This document shows positions 35,864 through 44,255 of a stretch of DNA of 64,000 nt, piece after piece. The stretch is taken from the NCBI GenBank assembly GCA_002298785.1, contig DBMR01000001.1:5949-69948 (forward strand), given 5' to 3'. Each line of letters starts with the position of its first letter. Within the stretch, counting starts at the first letter, position 1. Under the pieces are notes generated by a model that did no database searches, had not been told where the DNA came from, and worked only from the letters and a program-made list of their open reading frames with translations. Origin of the DNA: Verrucomicrobia subdivision 3 bacterium UBA693 (GTDB taxonomy: Bacteria > Verrucomicrobiota > Verrucomicrobiia > Limisphaerales > UBA8199). Position numbers and translations under genes: made by a program.

Positions 35864-36133
35864 ATGACTGCTGCCAATGTATTTACTGTTGCCCTGATTG
35901 TCGGCATCCTGGCGAACGCGGCCTGGTGCGCCTTTCTAATTCGGCGTCAGCGATTGAATATCGCCGTGCTGGGGCTTGGTGCCGCTCTGCTGGTGTATGG
36001 CCACGTACAGTGGTGGGCAAGACACGAGAGTCCTGAGATTAAGGAGGCGATGTTCATCCAACACGTTGTCGCCGGCTGGGCTCTAGTCGGCATGGGATTT
36101 GTCGGCATTCAGTGCCGGCGCGACCGCACGTAG
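35864..36133 (+). CDS. Small membrane protein
   Basis: An 89-residue protein with three hydrophobic segments ('ANVFTVALIVGILANAAWCAFLI', 'IAVLGLGAALLVYGHVQW', 'HVVAGWALVGMGFVGI') and a basic tail. No family recognised. AGGA at 35850-35853 is 10 bases ahead of the ATG at 35864; a TTG at 35858 is possible. It follows the fusion gene by 12 bases and may be the last gene of the exopolysaccharide operon. Confidence 0.55.
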   Translation: MTAANVFTVALIVGILANAAWCAFLIRRQRLNIAVLGLGAALLVYGHVQWWARHESPEIKEAMFIQHVVAGWALVGMGFVGIQCRRDRT

Positions 36134-36290
36134 GACGGCGACTCTTGAGCCAGGTGCCACACGAACGTAACGCAGGAGTTCGCCAGAAGGCGTAGCCAAA
36201 AGGAGGCAGGCTGTTCTTTTCGGCCGCAAGCCTGGGCCGCTGGCAGCTGCCTCTCGTGGCTCACGATTGGCCAGTAACCAAGACATTCCT

Positions 36291-37463
36291 ATGAAAGCAT
36301 CCGCGGAAAAGCAGGTGTTGCTTCTTATTCTGGCGTTGAACCTGGGCTGTGGATTTGAGGAGCTCTTCGCAATCAATCCGGTCAATGTCACCAATATGCC
36401 ACTGGTCCATGGATCGAGCGGCGTCGTGGCGTCAGGAAAATATTTGTATTCGGTTGGTTCCGATTTCCAGGTCTTCGACATTTCCAACCCTGCAATCCCG
36501 TCGAGCGTTGGCGAACTTGGAATTCCGGGCGGGGGCGGATGCTTGGCCGTATCGGGGAACTATTGTTATGTTACTGAGGGAAGTGTCGGCAGCCCCGGCA
36601 AAGTTGATATTCTTGACGTGTCCGATCCCACCAATCCGGCACAAGTTGGCCACCTTGATGGCACTTGGAATAGCCTGGCGATTGTCGATACTCATCTTTA
36701 TGCAGCAGGCTCGGATGGACTATCCTATGACGTGTTTGTGTATGACATCCGCACGCCAAATTCCCCAGTGCCGCTCGGCCACATCAATTCAATCGGGTCA
36801 TTCGCCGTATCCGGAGAAAACGTTTACATTTCTGCGCCAGGGCATCATATCTGGGACGTCTCCGACCCAGCTCTTCCGCAAGAACTTGGTCATGCTTTGG
36901 GAGTGCCTGACTACTACTTCGCTGTGGCGGTTGAAGGCAATTACGCCTATGGAGTCTTTAATACTAACGGGTTGGCTGTCTTTGACGTCTCCAACCGCGC
37001 AAATCCTGTGCTTATCGCCTACCCGAGCTGCTGGACAGGTGGTGGCATCGCTCTATCCGGCAATTACGCTTACGCCGCATGGGGTTCCATTTTCACTGTT
37101 TATGATATTACCCATCCAACAAATACAAGCCAGGTTTCCGGGGGCTATGCGCCCTATGGGGGCGACTACAATGCTCATCAAATTGCAATTTCCCACAACT
37201 ACGCGTATTTCCCCACCAGGGATGGGCTAAGTGTCTGGTCCTTGGGTATTCCAGCCCCTCAGCTTGCCATCAGTTCAACCAATGACGCTGTCGTTCTAAG
37301 CTGGCCGGCTCCGACTGGGGCGTTTTTGGTCCAAAGGAGCGGCAGCTTGGCCGGTGCAAATTGGGTGACATTAACGAACGCGCCCGCTGTGGTCGGTTCA
37401 GACAATCAGGTCACGATTCCAGCTCCAGCAGGGCCTACGTTTTATAGATTGGAGTCACAGTGA
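36291..37463 (+). CDS. Secreted LVIVD-repeat protein with C-terminal FYRL module
   Basis: A 390-residue exported protein. After the signal peptide ('QVLLLILALNLGCGFEELFA') come six or more repeats of the LVIVD type ('YLYSVGSDFQVFDISNPAIPSSVGEL', 'KVDILDVSDPTNPAQVGHL', 'HIWDVSDPALPQELGH', 'GLAVFDVSNRANPVLIAY', 'IFTVYDITHPTNTSQVSG'), expected to form a beta-propeller. The last 65 residues ('LAISSTNDAVVLSWPAPTGAFLVQRS...FYRLESQ') are the shared C-terminal module. The ATG at 36291 is chosen over a TTG at 36267, since the signal peptide follows it. LVIVD repeats occur on surface proteins; no ligand is known. Confidence 0.82.
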   Translation: MKASAEKQVLLLILALNLGCGFEELFAINPVNVTNMPLVHGSSGVVASGKYLYSVGSDFQVFDISNPAIPSSVGELGIPGGGGCLAVSGNYCYVTEGSVGSPGKVDILDVSDPTNPAQVGHLDGTWNSLAIVDTHLYAAGSDGLSYDVFVYDIRTPNSPVPLGHINSIGSFAVSGENVYISAPGHHIWDVSDPALPQELGHALGVPDYYFAVAVEGNYAYGVFNTNGLAVFDVSNRANPVLIAYPSCWTGGGIALSGNYAYAAWGSIFTVYDITHPTNTSQVSGGYAPYGGDYNAHQIAISHNYAYFPTRDGLSVWSLGIPAPQLAISSTNDAVVLSWPAPTGAFLVQRSGSLAGANWVTLTNAPAVVGSDNQVTIPAPAGPTFYRLESQ

Positions 37464-37604
37464 GCTTTCCTCATTCCTGCTCAGGTGGGTCCTCTTTAGG
37501 AGGCATGAAACGAAAGACTAACCCCAAAGCGTGTATCGCTGCGGCACGCGGAACCCGCAAATACACCCATAGTTGAACCACGCTCGTTTCGGCGAGGTAG
37601 CTCG

Positions 37605-38618
37605 CTACGGGCAGCGCACCTGATAAAAGCGCTGCGGGCGCGTGGGCAGGATCGTATCCACCCACAGAAACTGACCGGGCTGAATTTCAGACATTCGGCC
37701 GACGACACTCCAACCGGCCGAGGGTGTTGAGGCGTACGAAGCAGCCAGAACGGTGAGACTGGTGCCGGGGGTATTGGTGAGCATGAGGCGCAAGACTCCG
37801 TCCGCCGCAGAGGTATCGAAAACAAGTGGGGTGGCGGCCCGCTGGAGTTCGTAAGCACCGATATCCACATGGGTGCCGGACAGTCGCGGATATCCGCGTT
37901 CGTCCGTAGCCAGGCTGAGCGGGAGGTTTGGAACGGTGTCGTCGCCGGCATCCAGCGCGGGGCTGCCGGCAAGGAGCGCGGCCGTAAGCGTGGCCCCACC
38001 GTTATTGACCAAGGTCCCGATGCGAGCATTTATCGTAACGTTGGTGCCCACGAGATCGCCGAGGAGGTTGTTGGTGAAACCGGTATTACCCGCGTTCACG
38101 CCGACCAAATTGTGACCAAGCGATTGGAATGCGCCCGCGAGATCAGGCCCGAAGCCAGCCGCGCCGCTGGTTCCACCGGCACCATTGGCGCCTGCGTGGA
38201 GGCCGCTGCCGCCGGCGCCTCCGGAACCGGCCGAGCCAGCGCGCCCGGCGAGGTTTTGGGCGATCAGGACATTTTGCAGCGTGAACAAATTGGAGGATGC
38301 CGCAGGGCCGTAAACGCCACCACCGCCACCACCCGCACCGCCATTCCCACCGTTGCCGCCCACGCCCCCAAAACCGCCGGGATTATTAGCCCCGGCGCCT
38401 CCGGAAGCACCGTTGCCGCCTCTCCCAGCCACATTGGCAGTGAACGTGCAAGCGACGATTTGAACCGACCCTGTGCAATACAGCCCACCATTGCCTCCGG
38501 TACCGCCATCTCCGCCCCGACCACCGCTAAAATTGGACAGTGCGCCGGAACCGCCTTGGCCACCGGCACCGCCCGCGCCCGCGGAATTGCCATAAATCGT
38601 GCAGGAGATAAACGTCAT
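37605..38618 (-). CDS. C-terminal part of frameshifted Gly-rich 'choice-of-anchor Q' secreted protein
   Basis: A 337-residue frame that starts in the middle of a Gly-rich repeat region ('MTFISCTIYGNSAGAGGAGGQGG') and has no signal peptide. It goes on through Gly/Asn repeats of the right-handed beta-helix type ('IVACTFTANVAGRGGNGASG') to 'LDAGDDTVPNLPLSLATDERGYPRLSGTHVDIGAYELQ', the mark of choice-of-anchor Q proteins, and a variant of the shared C-terminal module ending 'RFYQVRCP'. Joined to the preceding frame it makes one protein of about 650 residues; a single missing base near 38620 splits it. Confidence 0.6.
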   Translation of the reverse strand: MTFISCTIYGNSAGAGGAGGQGGSGALSNFSGGRGGDGGTGGNGGLYCTGSVQIVACTFTANVAGRGGNGASGGAGANNPGGFGGVGGNGGNGGAGGGGGGVYGPAASSNLFTLQNVLIAQNLAGRAGSAGSGGAGGSGLHAGANGAGGTSGAAGFGPDLAGAFQSLGHNLVGVNAGNTGFTNNLLGDLVGTNVTINARIGTLVNNGGATLTAALLAGSPALDAGDDTVPNLPLSLATDERGYPRLSGTHVDIGAYELQRAATPLVFDTSAADGVLRLMLTNTPGTSLTVLAASYASTPSAGWSVVGRMSEIQPGQFLWVDTILPTRPQRFYQVRCP

Positions 38619-39547
38619 GCTCCCAGGCCGAAAGCCGCGCCGCCGGTCCCACCATTGCCGCCCCGGCCTCCGAAACCGCCGGGACCCGGTGAGCTGGTCG
38701 AACCCGAACCACCGGCGCCCCCGCCCCCACCCGCACCGGCGCTGTTATACCCGAATACGCAACCCACGCATCGGGCGGTGCCGATATTATAAACTCCGCC
38801 ACCGTTGCCGCCGCTGCCGGCGTCTGCGCCAGGAGCACCGGTTCTAAGATTTCTGCCCCCGGAGCCCCCTGCGGAAGCCAGATTAGTCAGGAATGAGCAG
38901 TTCATCGCGGCTAGCGTACCGGCGTTGTATATCGCCCCACCATTGCCCCCGGAACCACCGGCGGTGGGCGGAAGGTTCGCCGGCCAGCCCGGGTCATTGA
39001 ATCCGATTCCACCCAAGCCGCTGCGGCAATTAACAAAAACGCAGTTGGTGAGCGCGAGGTTGCCAAGGTTGTAAATCCCGCCTCCATCATCTCCGGGGCG
39101 GTTGATGCCATCACCGCCGCTGGAAGCACGCCCCTCGCGAATGGTCAATCCGGACAGGCTGACCAGCGTGCCCGAGGTGATTCGAAACGCGCGATGCAGG
39201 TTTTGGCCGCTCACCGCCAGATAGCTCGGACCGGGACCGAGGATATCCACGCTATTGCTGATGACCAACTCCCCGGAAGTATTGGTGATCGTCCCAGTGA
39301 CGTAGAAAATGACCGTATCCCCGTTCTGCGCGCCGGCCAGCGCCTCGCGCAAGGAGCCGGAACCGCTATCTGCAAGACTCTTAACAATGATGGTCGATGC
39401 GTGGCTCGCAGTAGGTTGAGATGCCGACCACCAAACCAGGGCTGCCATGGCCGCGTTCAGAAAGGTCCGGATAAATCTCAGGCCATGGATAGCATGGCTT
39501 TCTCGCGCGGCTGACCGATTGGGGGGTAAGTCGTTCTCGTTTATCAT
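38615..39547 (-). CDS. N-terminal part of frameshifted Gly-rich 'choice-of-anchor Q' secreted protein
   Basis: A 310-residue frame with a signal peptide ('FIRTFLNAAMAALVWWSASQPTASHA') and then 'STIIVKSLADSGSGSLREALAGAQNGDTVIFYVTGTI', the usual start of choice-of-anchor Q and CSLREA-like beta-helix proteins. Gly-rich turns follow ('GGIYNLGNLALTNCVFVNCRSG', 'GGAIYNAGTLAAMNCSFLTN'). It stops in 'FGLGA' at 38615 and the same repeat pattern continues in the next frame with a 4-base overlap. I read the two as one gene broken by a one-base loss in a run of G, by real decay or a sequence error. The upstream start could also be 39667. Confidence 0.6.
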   Translation of the reverse strand: MINENDLPPNRSAARESHAIHGLRFIRTFLNAAMAALVWWSASQPTASHASTIIVKSLADSGSGSLREALAGAQNGDTVIFYVTGTITNTSGELVISNSVDILGPGPSYLAVSGQNLHRAFRITSGTLVSLSGLTIREGRASSGGDGINRPGDDGGGIYNLGNLALTNCVFVNCRSGLGGIGFNDPGWPANLPPTAGGSGGNGGAIYNAGTLAAMNCSFLTNLASAGGSGGRNLRTGAPGADAGSGGNGGGVYNIGTARCVGCVFGYNSAGAGGGGGAGGSGSTSSPGPGGFGGRGGNGGTGGAAFGLGA

Positions 39548-39884
39548 TCTGAATATGCTTGTGATAACAACCGGGATTATGTCGGAGCGTGAATCTCGAG
39601 CAAGTCCGGTTTGCGCAACCCAAACCGGATCGCCAACCGATCTTGAGACGCTTCGACTTCCGGTCAAGCACCGCAGCGGCGGAAATCGCGGGCGGACTTG
39701 AGTAATGCTTCAAGCGACAGTGCCGCAGTTGGTAAAGGCGTGAGAGGGAAAAAGGACAGGATTCCAGGATGAACGGGATAAATGAAGATAGGCAGGGTAA
39801 TCGGCGCGGTTCCCTGGACGCCGGGTTTGACCCAAACCGAAAGCGAAAGCTTGCGTCGGGTGGGTGGTGTCTTACTTTTCGAGC
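39548..39884. other. Divergent intergenic region with a hairpin and a purine-rich stretch
   Basis: A 337-base gap between the frameshifted secreted protein (minus) and prolyl oligopeptidase (plus). There is an 8-bp perfect hairpin at 39606-39628 (CCGGTTTG/CAAACCGG, 7-base loop) and a purine-rich segment at about 39750-39789 with repeated 'GGA(C/T)' and 'CAGGAT' words, of the kind dispersed in related genomes. No gene or clear promoter found. Confidence 0.4.
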
Positions 39885-42050
39885 ATGATGCTTCCAAGCA
39901 AATGCCTTGTGGAACGCGGCCTGATGGCTGGTTTCCTCGTGATTGCCTCCTTGGCCGCCGCCGATCCCCTCCCGACGGTGGGCACCGAAAGCCGCCCCGT
40001 CACGAACAGCTACCACGGCACCTCGGTGCTCGACGCCTATCAATGGCTCGAGGAATCCGGCACCGCACCGGTCAAGGAATGGAGCGCGCAGCAAAACGCA
40101 CGCACGCGCGTTTACCTGGATCAAATGAGCTTCCGGGACGGCATTGCGCAGGAGTTGCTGCAGTTGCGCAGCGAAGAGTCGGCGCGATTCAGCGGCCTGA
40201 GGGAACGCCAGGGGCGTTTGCTGGCCTTGCGTTTCAAACCACCGGCACAGCAGCCGGTGTTGGTTCGGTTGGCCTCGCTCGAACCACCTACATTGTGGCG
40301 GACGGTTTTTGACCCGAACACCTACAATGCCAAGGGCACAACCACGATTGACTGGTATGTACCCTCGCGCGACGGCCGCCTGGTGGCAGTCAGCCTCTCT
40401 GAAAATGGCAGTGAACAAGGCACACTGCATTTTTTCGAAGTCGATACCGGCAAGGAACTCGAGGACCGCATCCCGCGGGTGCAATACCCGACGGGCGGCG
40501 GGAGCGCGACCTGGTTGCCGGATAATTCCGGGGTGCTCTACACGCGGTATCCGCACCAGGGTGAACGGCCGGAAAGCGACCTCAACTTCTACCAGCAGGT
40601 CTGGTTTCACAAGCTGGGAACCGCGCCGGAAAAGGACCGGCTCGAAATCGGCCGGGAATTCCCGCGCATCGCCGAGATCCGCCTGGATTCCAGCACGGAC
40701 GGGCGCTGGATGGTGGCCGCGGTGGCGAATGGCGACGGTGGCGATTTCTCCCATTACGTGCGCAATCCCTCCGGAACGTGGCAGCAGCTCAGCCGGTTCG
40801 AGGACGGCATCAAAAGTGTCGAGATCGGACGCGACCAAAACCTCTACCTGGTTTCCCGGGACAACGCGCCGCGTGGAAAAGTGCTGAAGCTGCCGCTGAC
40901 GGACCGGATGCGGCCGGCGGACGCCCGAGAAATCGTGCCTCAGGCCAAAGGCGTGATCCAGGAACTGGCGCCGGCCGATCATGGGCTTTATGTCTCCTAC
41001 CTGATCGGAGGTCCTTCCGAATTGGTTTTTTATCCTCACGGCAAGGTCAAACCGAAACGCATCGCCACCCTGCCCGTCTCGGCCGTAAGCGGGCTGCAAT
41101 CCTGGCACGGGGATGACGTGGTTTTCGGGAACGTGAGTTACCTGCAGCCATTCGCCTGGTACACCTGGGCTCCCGGCGCGGATAAACCGGCACGAACCGC
41201 CTTGTACCTGACGTCGCCAGTGGACTTTTCGGACGTCGAAGTAGTCCGGGAATTCGCCACGTCCAAGGATGGGACCAAGGTGCCTTTGAATATCCTGCGG
41301 AAAAAGGGAACTCCCTTGAACGGCAACAACCCGACCATCCTTTACGGCTATGGCGGCTATGGCATCACCCTGGCGCCAGGGTTCGATTCGACGCGACGCG
41401 TCTGGTTTGAAGCTGGCGGGGTGTATGTGGTCGCCAATCTCCGTGGCGGGGGCGAGTTCGGCGAGGAATGGCACAAGGAGGGTAACCTAACCCACAAACA
41501 GAACGTCTTTGACGATTTCATCGCCGCCGCCGAACACCTCATCCGGCGCGGGTATACCTCGCCCGCGCAGCTGGCCGTGGAAGGCGGCAGCAATGGCGGA
41601 CTGCTGATGGGCGCCTTCCTGACTCAGCGTCCGGAGCTGGCCCACGCGGTGGTTTCGCGCGTCGGCATCTACGATATGCTGCGGGTGGAACTGGATTCGA
41701 ACGGCCAATTCAACATCACCGAGTTTGGCACGGTGAAAGACCCGGACCAATTCAAAGCGCTCTATGCCTACTCTCCTTATCATCGGGTGAAAGATGGCGT
41801 GAACTATCCTGCGGTGCTGCTTACGACTGGCGAGAACGACGGCCGCGTGAACCCCTCTCAATCGCGCAAGATGGCCGCCCGGCTGCAAGCCGCCAGCGCC
41901 TCAGGCCGACCGGTGCTTTTCCGCAGCACGGCCAGCGCCGGCCATGGAATCGGCTCGAGCCTCAAGGATCGTATCGCCGAACAGGCGGACGTCTATTCCT
42001 TCCTGTTTAACGAGCTAGGGATCAATACCGCCAAATGGCGCTTTGAATAA
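39885..42050 (+). CDS. Prolyl oligopeptidase (S9A), exported
   Basis: A 721-residue serine peptidase. A short hydrophobic N-terminus ('GLMAGFLVIASLAAADP') suggests export. The sequence then has the family's N-terminal cap ('SYHGTSVLDAYQWLEES'), a seven-bladed propeller and a C-terminal hydrolase domain with Ser569 (GGSNGGLLMG), Asp652 (TGENDGRVNP) and His687 (SAGHGIG), plus 'NLRGGGEFGEEWHKEG'. It cleaves short peptides after proline. ATG at 39885 (or 39888) begins the signal region; the GTG at 39864 adds nothing conserved. Confidence 0.94.
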   Translation: MMLPSKCLVERGLMAGFLVIASLAAADPLPTVGTESRPVTNSYHGTSVLDAYQWLEESGTAPVKEWSAQQNARTRVYLDQMSFRDGIAQELLQLRSEESARFSGLRERQGRLLALRFKPPAQQPVLVRLASLEPPTLWRTVFDPNTYNAKGTTTIDWYVPSRDGRLVAVSLSENGSEQGTLHFFEVDTGKELEDRIPRVQYPTGGGSATWLPDNSGVLYTRYPHQGERPESDLNFYQQVWFHKLGTAPEKDRLEIGREFPRIAEIRLDSSTDGRWMVAAVANGDGGDFSHYVRNPSGTWQQLSRFEDGIKSVEIGRDQNLYLVSRDNAPRGKVLKLPLTDRMRPADAREIVPQAKGVIQELAPADHGLYVSYLIGGPSELVFYPHGKVKPKRIATLPVSAVSGLQSWHGDDVVFGNVSYLQPFAWYTWAPGADKPARTALYLTSPVDFSDVEVVREFATSKDGTKVPLNILRKKGTPLNGNNPTILYGYGGYGITLAPGFDSTRRVWFEAGGVYVVANLRGGGEFGEEWHKEGNLTHKQNVFDDFIAAAEHLIRRGYTSPAQLAVEGGSNGGLLMGAFLTQRPELAHAVVSRVGIYDMLRVELDSNGQFNITEFGTVKDPDQFKALYAYSPYHRVKDGVNYPAVLLTTGENDGRVNPSQSRKMAARLQAASASGRPVLFRSTASAGHGIGSSLKDRIAEQADVYSFLFNELGINTAKWRFE

Positions 42051-42153
42051 GCGGGCGCCGGCCCGAACGGCGTGTCATCAATTTGTCATGCCCTTTCCCG
42101 CTTGCGACCGCGAGCGCGGCTCTTTACGCTTTTGCCCGCACTTTGCGCAATCT

Positions 42154-43479
42154 ATGAAGAAATCGACAAAAGAATTCTTTCCCGGCATCTCCAAAATCCA
42201 ATACGAGGGACCCAAAAGCAAAAACCCCCTGGCCTTTAAGCACTACAATCCTGATGAAGTGATCGACGGCAAGACCATGCGGGATCACCTGCGCTTTTCG
42301 GTGACCTACTGGCACACGATCCGCGGGCAGTTGGCGGATATGTTCGGCGTCGGCACTGCGATTCGTCCGTGGGAAGACGGCACCAATTCGATGAAGATGG
42401 CCGAAACACGCGTGAGAGTGGCCTTCGAATTCCTCGAGAAATTGGGAGCGCCTTTCTATGCCTTTCACGATCGCGACGTCGCGCCCGAAGGCAAAAACCT
42501 CGCCCAGACCAACCAGAACCTGGACAAAATCGCCAGGCTGCTGAAACAGGAGCAGCAACGCACCGGCGTGAAACTGCTTTGGGGCACCGCCTGCCTCTTC
42601 GTTCATCCGCGTTTCGTGCACGGAGCGGCGACAAGCTGCAATGCCGATGTCTTCGCCTACGCGGGTGCGCAGGTGAAGAAAGCCATCGAGGTCACCCACG
42701 AACTCGGGGGCGAAGGCTATGTGTTTTGGGGCGGACGCGAAGGTTACAGCACCTTGCTGAACACCGACCTAAAGCGCGAAATGGATCACCTGGGCAAATT
42801 CCTCCACCTCGCGGTCGACCACAAAAAGGCCATTGGTTTCAAAGGCCAATTTTACATCGAGCCCAAACCCAAAGAACCCACCAAGCACCAATACGACTCG
42901 GACGCGGCGGCGTGCTTGAATTTCCTGCGCGAGTACGACCTGCTGGGAGATTTCAAACTGAATCTCGAGACCAATCACGCCACGCTGGCCGGCCACACCA
43001 TGCAGCATGAGATGGAAGTCGCCATCGCCGCCGACGCCCTGGGCTCCATCGACGCCAACACCGGCGACCTCCTGCTGGGCTGGGACACCGACCAATTCCC
43101 CACCAACGTCTATCTCACCACCGAGATCATGCTCTGTATCCAGTCCATGGGCGGCTTCACCACCGGCGGCACCAACTTCGATGCCAAAGTTCGCCGCGAA
43201 AGTTTCGATCCCACGGACCTGTTCCATGCGCACATCGGCGGCATGGACGCCTTCGCGCGCGGCATGAAGATCGCCGCCGCCATCAACCGGGATGGGCGCC
43301 TGGCCGAGTTTGTCAAACAGCGCTACAGCTCCTGGGACAGTGGCATCGGCGCCAGGATCGAGTCCGGCAAGGTCACACTGAAGGAACTCGAAACCTACAT
43401 GCTCAAGAAGGGCGAAGCGGCCCCGAATACCAGCGGCCGCCAGGAAATGCTCGAGAACCTCATTAACGAGTTCATCTGA
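42154..43479 (+). CDS. xylA: Xylose isomerase
   Basis: A 441-residue cytoplasmic enzyme converting D-xylose to D-xylulose. It has the class II features: 'KIQYEGPKSKNPLAFKHYNPDEVIDGKTMRDHLRFSV' at the N-terminus, the His/Asp pair in 'YAFHDRDVAPEG', 'YVFWGGREGYSTLLNTD', the metal-binding 'IEPKPKEPTKHQYD', 'NLETNHATLAGHTMQHE' and 'ANTGDLLLGWDTDQFPTN'. The length equals that of class II enzymes. The start at 42154 gives the usual N-terminus; the open frame to 42043 adds a non-homologous part. A terminator follows at 43515. No xylulokinase or xylose transporter is adjacent. It may use xylose released by the GH10 enzyme. Confidence 0.97.
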   Translation: MKKSTKEFFPGISKIQYEGPKSKNPLAFKHYNPDEVIDGKTMRDHLRFSVTYWHTIRGQLADMFGVGTAIRPWEDGTNSMKMAETRVRVAFEFLEKLGAPFYAFHDRDVAPEGKNLAQTNQNLDKIARLLKQEQQRTGVKLLWGTACLFVHPRFVHGAATSCNADVFAYAGAQVKKAIEVTHELGGEGYVFWGGREGYSTLLNTDLKREMDHLGKFLHLAVDHKKAIGFKGQFYIEPKPKEPTKHQYDSDAAACLNFLREYDLLGDFKLNLETNHATLAGHTMQHEMEVAIAADALGSIDANTGDLLLGWDTDQFPTNVYLTTEIMLCIQSMGGFTTGGTNFDAKVRRESFDPTDLFHAHIGGMDAFARGMKIAAAINRDGRLAEFVKQRYSSWDSGIGARIESGKVTLKELETYMLKKGEAAPNTSGRQEMLENLINEFI

Positions 43480-43514
43480 CGCCCGGCATCGAGTTGCAGT
43501 TCGAGTTTCACACC

Positions 43515-43551
43515 AGCTCCGTCGCGACCCCGCGGCGGAGCTTTTAGTTTT
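43515..43551 (+). terminator. Rho-independent terminator after xylA
   Basis: AGCTCCGTCGCG at 43515-43526 pairs with CGCGGCGGAGCT at 43531-43542 (12 bp, one G-T pair, loop ACCC), followed by TTTAGTTTT. It lies 36 bases after the xylA stop codon. Confidence 0.85.
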
Positions 43552-43693
43552 GCCCCCCCATGCTCTCGCGCCAGGGCAGGACCTCGCCCGGATTGCCAGG
43601 AATTATCCCGGTTGAAAGTCGGATTCGCCTGACCTAACGTGCGAGCACCGGCTGGTGGCGGGAATCCCCGCCGCCGGCTCAAGATCCGCCAAC

Positions 43694-44140
43694 ATGCGAT
43701 TCAATGAATTAATGTCCATTTTGCAGGCGTCCGTCAGCCCGGTGATCCTGATCTCCGGGGTCGGCCTGCTGATCCTGTCGATGACCAACCGCTTTGGCCG
43801 CGTGCTGGATCGTTCGCGGCAGCTCGGTGACGCGCTGCGCTCGGCGGCCGATACCGAGCGAGACCGGCTGCAAGGCCAACTGCAAATACTTTTCCGTCGC
43901 GGCCGCCTGCTGCGCCTGGCCATCACGTTCGCCACCGTCAGCGTCTTGCTGGCGGCGCTGCTCGTCATCGCGTCCTTTCTCATTGCCTTTCTGCACGTCG
44001 AATTCGTGCTGGTCAGCGCCTCCCTGTTCATCACGTGCATGGTGTCGCTTATTCTCTCGCTGCTGGCCTTTCTCCTGGATATCAACCTCTCGTTGTCCGC
44101 CTTGAAGCTCGAACTCGAGCGCCCGAACGACCGGGATTAA
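43694..44140 (+). CDS. DUF2721 membrane protein
   Basis: A 148-residue protein matching the DUF2721 pattern: 'LMSILQASVSPVILISGVGLLILSMTNRFGRVLDRSRQL', then a charged helical loop ('ADTERDRLQGQLQILFRRGRLL') and two membrane segments ('LAITFATVSVLLAALLVIASFLIAF', 'LFITCMVSLILSLLAFLLDI'). Family function unknown. The Met at 43694 is chosen; the open frame extends to 43655 without conservation. Confidence 0.85.
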   Translation: MRFNELMSILQASVSPVILISGVGLLILSMTNRFGRVLDRSRQLGDALRSAADTERDRLQGQLQILFRRGRLLRLAITFATVSVLLAALLVIASFLIAFLHVEFVLVSASLFITCMVSLILSLLAFLLDINLSLSALKLELERPNDRD

Positions 44141-44255
44141 ACCAACCGCACCGCTCCCGCCGGCCCGCTTCCCCTCCGCGTAATTCAATTTACATCCAGA
44201 ACGCGGCTGCCGATGATACTATTGCCCGCGCCCTGAACCAGGGAACGGGCAAATC

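Noticed and set aside
37605..39547. CRISPR-like short repeats
   Set aside because: The repetition comes from Gly-rich codons (GGN) in a beta-helix protein; there are no equal-length repeats with unique spacers.
39381..41474. 697-codon open frame on the minus strand
   Set aside because: It lies antisense to the prolyl oligopeptidase gene, whose catalytic triad is complete. The predicted product has no family, no signal peptide and is Arg/His-rich as expected of a shadow of a GC-rich gene.
42043..42153. Longer start for XylA at TTG 42043
   Set aside because: It overlaps the end of the prolyl oligopeptidase gene and adds residues not found in xylose isomerases.
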